Part shown: piece by piece, positions 28,661-35,727 of the stretch
How the letters are laid out: the number at the start of each line of letters is the position of its first letter
Numbering within the stretch: the first letter of the stretch is position 1
DNA from: Actinacidiphila alni
GTDB lineage: Bacteria > Actinomycetota > Actinomycetes > Streptomycetales > Streptomycetaceae
Direction: 5' to 3'
DNA length: 64,000 nucleotides
NCBI RefSeq assembly: GCF_900112845.1
Contig: NZ_FONG01000001.1
Span: 124,001-188,000, forward strand
Position numbers and translations under genes: made by a program
Notes under the pieces: model-generated
Told to the model about the DNA's origin: nothing
What the model saw: the letters and a program-made list of their open reading frames with translations, nothing else
Database searches by the model: none

Positions 28661-28967
28661 GGACTGCTCCTGACACGCCGGATGCAAAGTGACTGGAGAG
28701 TAACCACGCGGCCTTACCGAAGGTAACGTGCGTGCGTGTTACGCACGGGTAACGATTGCGGGGGAGGCCACGACCACCGCGGACCGCGCCGCCGGCCGCC
28801 GCCCTGTTTGTCCGCCCCTCGTCCGGGCAGCCGCACGGCGTGGGAGCCGTACGGAAGCACGCGCGCGGGGAGCGGAGGCATCGCGCCCCCGCGGCGGCCC
28901 GTCCGCCGCACCGGCTCCCCGCTGCCGTCGCCCGCGGTGGCCCCGCCACGAAGGGAGAGACGCCCCG
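28661..28967. other. 307-bp divergent leader between CocE-like gene and transketolase
   Basis: No gene is supported here. The first 100 bases contain a cluster of GTAAC-type half-sites and a hairpin, listed separately; the rest is GC-rich sequence ending in the transketolase ribosome site AAGGGAGAG. Confidence 0.6.
28700..28753. promoter_or_regulatory. Cluster of GTAAC/GTTAC half-sites with a central hairpin
   Basis: Five elements within 54 bp: GTAACC (28700), TTACC (28714), GGTAAC (28722), GTTAC (28738) and GGTAAC (28748). Between the last three, CGTGCGT-GTT-ACGCACG (28731-28747) is a perfect inverted repeat. The cluster sits 40-95 bp upstream of the CocE-like gene. It is a plausible multi-site operator for the divergent promoters; the regulator is unknown. 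Confidence 0.45.
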
Positions 28968-30875
28968 ATGAACGACACCGTCCGTACGTCCGCCGGCACA
29001 TCCGCCGGGACCCGGCCCGCCGACCCGTCGGCGCCCGGTCCGAGCGACGCCGAGATCGCCGAGCTGGGACAGCAGCTCCGGGTCGACGCGGTCCGCGCCG
29101 CCGACGCCGCCGGCTCCGGCCACCCCACCTCGTCGATGTCCGCCGCCGACCTGATGGCCGTCCTGCTCGCCCGCCATCTGCGCTACGACTTCGACCGGCC
29201 GGGCCACCCCGGCAACGACCACCTGATCCTGTCCAAGGGCCACGCCTCGCCGCTGCTCTACGCCGCCTACAAGGCCGCGGGCGCCATCGACGACGAGGAA
29301 CTGCTGACCTTCCGCACGCTCGGCAGCCGTCTGGAGGGCCACCCCACGCCCCGGCTGCCGTGGGTAGACGTGGCCACCGGCTCGCTCGGCCAGGGCCTGC
29401 CGATCGGCGTCGGCGTCGCCCTGTCCGCCAAACGGCTCGAACACCTGCCGTACCGCACCTGGGTGCTGTGCGGCGACAGCGAACTCGCCGAGGGCTCGGT
29501 CTGGGAGGCGTTCGAGCAGGCGGGCATCGAAGGACTCGACAATCTCACCGCGATCCTCGACATCAACCGGCTCGGCCAGCGCGGCCCCACCCGGCACGGC
29601 TGGGACCTGGGCGCCTACGCCCGCCGGATCCGCGCCTTCGGCTGGCACACCGTCGAGGTGGACGGCCACGACATCGACGCCGTGGACGAGGCGATGGCCA
29701 CCGCCCGCACCACCCGCGGCGCACCCACCGCCATCATCGCCAGGACCCGCAAGGGCCGCGGGGTCGCCGCCGTCGAGGACCGCGAGGGCATGCACGGCAA
29801 ACCGCTGCCCGACGCCGAGGCCGCGATCCGCGAACTCGGCGGCGTCCGCTCCTCGCGGGTGCACGTACGCCGCCCGCCGGACGCCCAGGAGCCGGAGCTG
29901 GACGAGCGGCCGGACGCGCCCCTGCCCGACTACCCGCCGGGCGAGGACGTGGCCACCCGTACCGCCTTCGGCGAGGCACTGGCCGCGCTCGGCAGCCGGC
30001 GCGGCGACGTCGTCGTCCTGGACGGCGAGGTCGGCGATTCCACCAAGGCCGAACTGTTCAGCAAGGAGCACCCCGAGCGGTACATCGAGTGCTACATCGC
30101 CGAGCAGCAGCTCATCGGCACCGCCGTCGGCCTGGACGTACGCGGCTGGACCCCGTACGCCTGCACCTTCGCCGCCTTCCTGACCCGCGCGCACGACTTC
30201 CTGCGGATGGCCGCGATCAGCCGCTCCGGCATCAAGGTCGTCGGCTCGCACGCCGGCGTCGCCATCGGCGAGGACGGGCCCTCGCAGATGGCGCTGGAGG
30301 ACCTGGCGATGATGCGCGCGATCCACGGCACCACGGTGCTCTACCCCTGCGACGCCAACCAGACCGCCAAGCTCGTCGCGGCGCTCGCCGACCGGCCGGG
30401 CATCGGCTATCTGCGCACCACCCGCGGCGACACTCCGGTGATCTACGGGCCCGAGGAGGACTTCCCGGTCGGCGGCAGCAAGACGCTGCGCTCGCACCCC
30501 GACGACCAGGTGACCCTGATCGCCGCGGGCGTCACCCTGCACCAGGCGCTGACCGCGGCCGACCGGCTGGCCGACGAGGGCATCCGGGCCCGGGTGATCG
30601 ACCTGTACTCGGTCAAGCCCGTCGACACCCAGGCGCTGCGCCGGGCCGCGCAGGAGACCGGCCGCTTCGTCACCGTCGAGGACCACCACCCCGAGGGCGG
30701 GCTCGCCGACGCGGTCCTGGAGTCCTTCGGCAACGGCCACCCCATGCCGCGGCTCACCCGCCTCGCGGTGCACTCCATGCCCGGGTCCGCCACCTCCGCC
30801 GAGCAGTTGGCGGCGGCCGGCATCGACGCCGACTCCGTCGTGGCGGCGGCCCGCACCCTGATCGGCAACGGATGA
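28968..30875 (+). CDS. tkt: Transketolase
   Basis: Thiamine-diphosphate transketolase of the pentose phosphate pathway, 635 residues with all three domains in one chain. N-terminal ThDP domain: 'RAADAAGSGHPTSSMSAADLMAVLL', 'LILSKGHASPLLYAAY', 'GSLGQGLPIGVG' and cofactor motif 'CGDSELAEGSVWEAFEQAG' (GDS in place of GDG). Middle domain: catalytic Glu in 'ECYIAEQQLIGTAVGL' and 'GSHAGVAIGEDGPSQMALEDLAMMR'. C-terminal domain: 'VIDLYSVKPVD', 'VTVEDHHPEGGLADAV'. ATG 28968 has AAGGGAGAG upstream. It differs from the housekeeping tkt-tal-zwf arrangement: here it is followed by a LigD-type polymerase gene with a 4-bp overlap. The function is clear; why it is coupled to repair is not. Confidence 0.93.
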   Translation: MNDTVRTSAGTSAGTRPADPSAPGPSDAEIAELGQQLRVDAVRAADAAGSGHPTSSMSAADLMAVLLARHLRYDFDRPGHPGNDHLILSKGHASPLLYAAYKAAGAIDDEELLTFRTLGSRLEGHPTPRLPWVDVATGSLGQGLPIGVGVALSAKRLEHLPYRTWVLCGDSELAEGSVWEAFEQAGIEGLDNLTAILDINRLGQRGPTRHGWDLGAYARRIRAFGWHTVEVDGHDIDAVDEAMATARTTRGAPTAIIARTRKGRGVAAVEDREGMHGKPLPDAEAAIRELGGVRSSRVHVRRPPDAQEPELDERPDAPLPDYPPGEDVATRTAFGEALAALGSRRGDVVVLDGEVGDSTKAELFSKEHPERYIECYIAEQQLIGTAVGLDVRGWTPYACTFAAFLTRAHDFLRMAAISRSGIKVVGSHAGVAIGEDGPSQMALEDLAMMRAIHGTTVLYPCDANQTAKLVAALADRPGIGYLRTTRGDTPVIYGPEEDFPVGGSKTLRSHPDDQVTLIAAGVTLHQALTAADRLADEGIRARVIDLYSVKPVDTQALRRAAQETGRFVTVEDHHPEGGLADAVLESFGNGHPMPRLTRLAVHSMPGSATSAEQLAAAGIDADSVVAAARTLIGNG

Positions 30876-31862
30876 GCGAGCGGCGGCCGGCCGACGAGGG
30901 CCGGAGCGGCGACCAGGGGCGGATCGGCGCGGCGACGGCCACGGGCGGGCGGCGCGAGGTGGAGATCACGCGCGCCGACAAGGTGCTGTTCCCGGCGCAC
31001 GGCGCGCTGCCCGCCGTCACCAAGGCGGACCTCGCCGCGTACTACCGCGACATCGCGCCCTGGATGCTGCCCGAACTGCGCGACCGGCCGCTGACGCTGG
31101 AACTCCACCCCGACGGCGTCGACGGCCCGCGGATCATGCGCAAGAACGTGCCCGAGCACTTCCCCGACTGGGTGCGCAGGGCCGAGGTGGACAAGGAGGG
31201 CGGCACGGTGACGCACGTACTGGCCGCGGGCGCCGACACGCTGGTCTACCTGGCGGGACAGGGCTGCGTCACGCTGCACCGCTGGCTCGCCAGGACCGAC
31301 CTGCCGCGCCGCCCCGACCGGCTGGTCTTCGACCTCGACCCGGCGGAGAGCGCCGGGGACGCGGCAGCCGACTTCGCGGCGGTACGCCGGGCCGCGCGCC
31401 GGCTCGGCGACCTGCTGGACCAACTGCGGCTGCCGTGGGCGCCGATGACCACCGGCTCGCGCGGCCTGCACCTGATCGTCCCGCTCGACTGCCGCGCCGA
31501 CGCCGACGACGTACGGGACTTCGCCCCGGGAGGCCGCCGACCTGCTGGCCGCCCGGCACCCCGACGAGCTGACCACCGAGCCGCGCAAGGCCGACCGCGG
31601 CGACCGGCTCTACCTGGACGTCATGCGCAACGGCTACGCGCAGACCGCCGTCGCGCCCTACTCCGTACGGCCGTTGCCCGGCGCGCCCGTCGCGGTGCCG
31701 GTGGCCCGCGACGTCCTGGACGACCCGAAGGCGACCGCCCGCCAATGGACGCTCGCCGACGCCGTCGAGCACGCCAAGAGCGACCCGTGGGCCGGACTGC
31801 TGCCGAGCCGGGGCCGCTCGCTCGGCCCGGCCAGGCGCCGGCTGCGCGCCCTGGAGCGCTGA
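30872..31862 (+). pseudogene. ligD: LigD-type DNA repair polymerase domain gene with a one-base frameshift
   Basis: Stand-alone polymerase/primase domain related to LigD of bacterial non-homologous end joining. Frame 1 (from ATG 30872) has 'VEITRADKVLFPAHGALPAVTKADLAAYYRDIAPWMLP', 'RIMRKNVPEHFPDW', 'LGQGCVTLHRWLAR'-like text and the metal-binding 'LVFDLDPAE'. At the C-run 31524-31527 the match continues only in another frame, as 'REAADLLAARHPDELTTEPRK' and 'LYLDVMRNGYAQTAVAPYSVR', ending at 31862. The total length of 991 bases equals 330 codons plus one base, so removing one C restores a 329-residue protein. The shift separates FDLDP from the third catalytic Asp (LDVMRN). Either a real mutation or a sequencing error. 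It overlaps tkt and the efflux gene start by a few bases. Confidence 0.85.
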
Positions 31863-32944
31863 TGGCGACGGACGAGCGGGAATGGACCGCGGAGGCGGAG
31901 AAGGGCTACGACGACGGCGTGGACGAAGGTCAGGACAGTAGCGGCCAGGACGGCGGCCAAGACAGTGATCAGGGCGGCGGCCAGGACGGTGGTCAGGGCG
32001 GCGGAACCGGCGGTGGGCGGGACGAGGGCACCAGGAGCGCCGTCCTCGTCGCGCTCGGCGCCAATCTGCTGATCGCCGCCGCCAAGACGGCCGCGGGCCT
32101 GTTCTCCGGCTCGCCCGCGCTGCTGTCGGAGGCCGCCCACTCGGTGGCCGACAGCCTCAACGAGGTCTTCCTGCTGCTCTCGCTGCGCCGCAGCCGCCGC
32201 GCACCCGACAGCGACCACCCCTTCGGCTACGGCAAGGAGCGCTACTTCTGGTCGCTGCTCGCCGCCGTCGGCATCTTCGTGCTCGGCGGCTGCTTCTCCT
32301 TCTACCAGGGCGTGCACGCGCTCGGCGGCTCCGAGGACGAGACCCGCAGCGGATACGTGGCCGGCCTTGCCGTGCTGCTGATCGCGCTGCTCGCCGAGGG
32401 CGCCTCGCTGCTCAGGGCCGTGGTGCAGGCCCGCCGTTCGGAGGAGGGCGCGAGCGACCCGGCGCTGCGCACGGTGCTCGCCGAGGACGGCACCGCCGTG
32501 ATCGGCGTCCTGCTCGCGGCCGGCGGCATGGTGCTGCACATGACCACGGGCAGCCCCGTCGGCGAGGCCGTCGCCTCGATGGCGATCGGCGTGCTGCTGA
32601 TGGTGGTGGCCTTCGGCCTCGGCCGCAGCGCGCACCAGCAGCTCATCGGCGTCTCGGTGGACTCCGAACTCAGTGACGGCATCCGGGAACTGCTCGCCCG
32701 GCAGCCCGAGATCGACACGGTCGAGGAACTGCTCACGATGCGGCTCGGCCTGGACTCCACGCTCGTCGCCGCCCGGATCGACCTGGTGGGCGGCCTGGAC
32801 AGTGAGCGCGTGGAAGAGGTCAGCCTTCGGATCCGGCACGACATCCACGACAAGTGGCCGACCGCCGACCGGGTCTTCCTGGACATCACCGACGCGCGAA
32901 CGGAACGTGAAGTCAGGGCAAGACGGCAGCGCCCGGAGGATTGA
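31862..32944 (+). CDS. Cation diffusion facilitator family transporter
   Basis: Metal efflux protein (Zn/Fe/Co type), 360 residues. An acidic Gly/Gln/Asp-rich N-terminal tail (about residues 17-55, repeated GGQD-like units) precedes about six membrane helices: 'VLVALGANLLIAAAKTAAGLF', 'SPALLSEAAHSVADSLNEVFLLLSL' with the HxxxD metal site, 'FWSLLAAVGIFVLGGCFSFY', 'GYVAGLAVLLIALLAEG', 'VIGVLLAAGGMVLH' and 'VASMAIGVLLMVVAFGLG'. It ends in a cytoplasmic CDF domain ('LARQPEIDTVEELLTMRLG', 'RVFLDITDA'). ATG 31862 overlaps the previous stop (TGATG), so it is the third gene of the tkt operon. Confidence 0.93.
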   Translation: MATDEREWTAEAEKGYDDGVDEGQDSSGQDGGQDSDQGGGQDGGQGGGTGGGRDEGTRSAVLVALGANLLIAAAKTAAGLFSGSPALLSEAAHSVADSLNEVFLLLSLRRSRRAPDSDHPFGYGKERYFWSLLAAVGIFVLGGCFSFYQGVHALGGSEDETRSGYVAGLAVLLIALLAEGASLLRAVVQARRSEEGASDPALRTVLAEDGTAVIGVLLAAGGMVLHMTTGSPVGEAVASMAIGVLLMVVAFGLGRSAHQQLIGVSVDSELSDGIRELLARQPEIDTVEELLTMRLGLDSTLVAARIDLVGGLDSERVEEVSLRIRHDIHDKWPTADRVFLDITDARTEREVRARRQRPED

Positions 32945-33004
32945 CAGCGGTCGTGTCACACCCGAGCCTGATCATCGTCAACGACGACATCAGGGGAGGG
33001 CCCG

Positions 33005-34030
33005 ATGGCCGCAGGCCAGGACAAGGCGAACGACAGCGCCGCGCACGACGCGAAGGGCGCGGGCACGGGCGGGGTACGGGTCGGGCCGTCCGGCCGGCGC
33101 ACCGCCGTCACCGTGGCCGCGGCGCTCGGCGGCGCCCTCGCGCTGACCGCCGCCGCCGTGACCCCCGCGGCGGCCCACTCCGGCCGCCCGTCCGGCCCCG
33201 GCGGCGGGCACGGCGGCCACGCCCCGGCGGCGCACTACGTCGCGCTCGGCGACTCCTACACCGCGGGCCCGGTCATCCCGACCCAGGTCGACGCCATCTG
33301 CGCGCGCTCGGACAACAATTACCCGTCGCTGGTGAACAGGACCGACCACTTCGCGTCCTTCACCGACGCGAGCTGCAGCGGCGCCACCACCGCCGAGATG
33401 TGGAAGCCGCAGGGCACCAACGGCCCGCAGCTCGACGCCGTGCACCGCGACACCACCCTGGTCACCGTCCAGATCGGCGGCAATGACGTCGGCTTCGGCC
33501 CGATCATCGCCACCTGCGCCGGGCTGAGCGTCACCGACCCGGCCGGCGCCCCCTGCAAGGACCACTACCGCGCCACCGGCGTCGACCAGCTCACCGTCAC
33601 CATCCTCAAGACCGCCCCCAAGATCGCCCAGGTGCTGCGCGCCGTGCACAGCAGGGCGCCGCGCGCCGAGGTGGTCGTGGTCGGCTACCCGGACCTGCTG
33701 CCCGACGACGGCGTGGGCTGCTTCCCCTCGGTGCCCTTCGCCGCCGGGGACTTCCCCTACCTGCGGGACGTCGAGAAGAAGCTCAACGCGATGCTCCGCG
33801 TCGAGGCGCTGCTGAACGGGGCCCGCTACGTCGACACCTACAAGCCGACCGTCGGCCACGACATGTGCAAGGCGCCCGCCGACCGCTGGATCGAGCCGCT
33901 GGTCCCGGCGTCACCGGCCGCGCCCGCGCACCCCAACGCCAAGGGCGAGCAGTCCATGGCGCAGGCCGTGCTGCGGACGGTCGGCGACGGGCGGCAGGGC
34001 TCCGGGCACGGCGGCCCCTGGCACTGGTAG
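33005..34030 (+). CDS. Secreted SGNH/GDSL family lipase or esterase
   Basis: 341 residues. A long N-terminal region with a charged stretch and then a signal-like helix ('AVTVAAALGGALALTAAAVTPAAAH', about residues 34-58). The SGNH core shows block I 'YVALGDSYTAG' with Ser84, block III 'QIGGNDVGFG' with Gly/Asn and a His near the C-terminus in 'HPNAKGEQ'; the catalytic partner is in 'RWIEPLVPASPAAPAHPN'. Paired Cys residues ('DAICARSDNN', 'ASCSGATT', 'ATCAGLS', 'APCKDHY', 'VGCFPS', 'DMCKAP') indicate disulfides like the S. coelicolor lipase of this family. ATG 33005 follows AGGGGAGGG. Stands alone. Confidence 0.92.
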   Translation: MAAGQDKANDSAAHDAKGAGTGGVRVGPSGRRTAVTVAAALGGALALTAAAVTPAAAHSGRPSGPGGGHGGHAPAAHYVALGDSYTAGPVIPTQVDAICARSDNNYPSLVNRTDHFASFTDASCSGATTAEMWKPQGTNGPQLDAVHRDTTLVTVQIGGNDVGFGPIIATCAGLSVTDPAGAPCKDHYRATGVDQLTVTILKTAPKIAQVLRAVHSRAPRAEVVVVGYPDLLPDDGVGCFPSVPFAAGDFPYLRDVEKKLNAMLRVEALLNGARYVDTYKPTVGHDMCKAPADRWIEPLVPASPAAPAHPNAKGEQSMAQAVLRTVGDGRQGSGHGGPWHW

Positions 34031-34105
34031 CGGACCGGCGGCGAAGGGGTGCCCGGCACGTCCGGCGGTAAGGGGCACCCCTGAGTCGCGGGCCCGAGAG
34101 GCGTC

Positions 34106-34873
34106 GTGGATCATGACCTCATGCCGGTCCTCATAGCCGCGTGCGCGTTCGCGATGACCCTGGTGGGCGGGATCGTCGCCCAGCGCATCGGGGACCGCCG
34201 GCACCTCGTCCTCGGCCTCGCCGCCGGCCTCATGCTCGGCGTCGTCGGCTTCGACCTGCTGCCCGAGGCGCTGGAGATGCAGGCCAGGATCATCTTCGGG
34301 GTGCCCGCTGCGCTGCTGATGTTCGTGGCCGGCTTCCTCGCCCTGCACATCGTCGAGCGCTCCGTGGCGATCCACCGGGCCCACGAGGGCGAGTACGCGC
34401 CGCACGCGCACGGCCACGGGCACGCCCACGACCCGGTCCGCGGCATCGGCCTCACCGCGGGCGCCGCACTGGTCGGCCACAGCGTGATGGACGGCTTCGC
34501 GATCGGCGCCGCCTTCCAGGCGGGCAGCACCGTCGGCATCGTCGTGGCCATCGCCGTCGTCGCGCACGACTTCGCCGACGGCTTCAACACGTACACGATC
34601 ACCCGCATGTACGGGAACGACCACGGGCGGGCGCGGCTGCTGCTCGGCGCCGACGCGCTGGCCCCGGTGATCGGCGCCGCGATCACCCTCGGCTTCACCA
34701 TCCCGTCCGGCGTCCTCGGCCTCTACCTCGGCTTCTTCGCGGGATTCCTGCTCTATCTGGCGACCTCCGACATCCTCCCGGAGGCGCACAGCCCGCACCC
34801 GTCGACCTCGACCCTGCTGTGCACCGTCGCCGGGGCGTCGCTCATGTGGCTGGTGATCGGTCTGGCGGAATGA
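34106..34873 (+). CDS. ZIP family metal transporter
   Basis: 255 residues, about eight membrane helices. Typical ZIP segments: a His-rich cytoplasmic loop ('EYAPHAHGHGHAHDP', about residues 94-108) between helices 3 and 4, then 'ALVGHSVMDGFAIGAAF' and 'AVVAHDFADGFNTYT' with the paired His/Asp metal ligands. GTG 34106 was used (GAGAGG upstream); ATG 34121 would remove 5 residues. Probably imports Zn(II) or a related divalent ion. The 3' end overlaps the convergent gene at 34842 by 32 bp. Confidence 0.9.
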   Translation: MDHDLMPVLIAACAFAMTLVGGIVAQRIGDRRHLVLGLAAGLMLGVVGFDLLPEALEMQARIIFGVPAALLMFVAGFLALHIVERSVAIHRAHEGEYAPHAHGHGHAHDPVRGIGLTAGAALVGHSVMDGFAIGAAFQAGSTVGIVVAIAVVAHDFADGFNTYTITRMYGNDHGRARLLLGADALAPVIGAAITLGFTIPSGVLGLYLGFFAGFLLYLATSDILPEAHSPHPSTSTLLCTVAGASLMWLVIGLAE

Positions 34874-35618
34874 CCTTCCCGCCCTTGGGTGCTTTCGGGG
34901 GCGTTACGGCCGCTTTGGTGACGTCGGCGACCAGTTCCACCACGTCCGAGCCGTACGCCTGGGAATTCACCACGCGCAGCAGCAGGCAGAAGGTGCCGTC
35001 GGTGCCGTGCTTGCGGGCCAGCCGGGTCTGGTGCCTGGCCAGATAGCGGGTCGCGGCCTGATTGGCGATACCGCGCTGGCCGGCCGAGAGGAAGACCGGA
35101 CGGTCGTTGCCCGAGTCGCCGGCCGAGGCCAGCCGGGCCAGCAGGACGTACTCGACGGCGCCCTTCTCCATCCGGTACGTGTCGCCGCCCACCGTGATCG
35201 CGCCCTGGTCGGGGCCCGGCGCCGGGTCGGTGTCGATCTCGACGCCCGGCAGCATCGAGCGCAGGTGCGCGGCCAGCCGCAGATTCGCCGCGGGTCCGCC
35301 GATGCAGAATTCGGTGCGCGCCCCGAAGCCCTGCCAGGCCGTGTCGTGCGCCAGCACCTCGGCGTGCGCCCCGCACTCCTTGATCACCGCCGCCAGCTCC
35401 AGCAGCGCGAAGGCGTCGTGCCGGGCCAGGCTCCAGCCCCGGGAGCCGGGGTCGCGGGGCACCACCAGCAGGCACTCGGAGTCCTGCGGCAGCCCGAAGA
35501 AGCGCTGCTTGCGCTGGAGTCTGCGGCGTATCAGATACGTGCGCGCGAACCAGCCCAGGGCGGCGCCGATGGCGAGGGCCACCAGGCCCAGGACGAGGTT
35601 GCGGAGGTCGTCGCTCAT
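34842..35618 (-). CDS. Membrane-anchored protein of unknown function
   Basis: Not recognised. 258 residues from ATG 35618. An N-terminal transmembrane helix ('LVLGLVALAIGAALGWFARTYLI') is followed by a basic patch and a soluble domain of about 200 residues with 'QRFFGLPQDSECLLVVPRDPGS', 'GFGARTEFCIGGPAANLRLAAHLR', 'DTYRMEKGAVEYVLLARL' and 'FLSAGQRGIANQAATRYLARH'. The pattern resembles nucleotide- or phosphate-binding Rossmann-like folds with a Gly-rich turn (FCIGGPAAN), seen in large streptomycete families of unknown role near nucleotide-sensing systems. The ribosome site is weak. It faces the ZIP gene and is divergent from ggt. Confidence 0.8.
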   Translation of the reverse strand: MSDDLRNLVLGLVALAIGAALGWFARTYLIRRRLQRKQRFFGLPQDSECLLVVPRDPGSRGWSLARHDAFALLELAAVIKECGAHAEVLAHDTAWQGFGARTEFCIGGPAANLRLAAHLRSMLPGVEIDTDPAPGPDQGAITVGGDTYRMEKGAVEYVLLARLASAGDSGNDRPVFLSAGQRGIANQAATRYLARHQTRLARKHGTDGTFCLLLRVVNSQAYGSDVVELVADVTKAAVTPPKAPKGGKVIPPDRSPAT

Positions 35619-35727
35619 GGCGCGGCATCGTAGCGGTGTTCGACCCACCGCGGGGCCACGCGGTCCTGACGGGACAGCGGATACGCCGTTACTCTTCCGG
35701 GACGGCCGTTGAGTGGAGGTTTCCGCA

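Noticed and set aside
26964-30773. Very long open frame on the minus strand across the CocE-like gene and transketolase
   Set aside because: Its translation is Arg/Gly/Ala-rich without any family motif and it covers two well-supported genes in other frames. This is the usual result of high GC at third positions.
31524-31530. Programmed frameshift in the LigD-type gene
   Set aside because: The C-run followed by GGG is not a known slippery site and no stimulatory structure is obvious; mutation or sequencing error is simpler.
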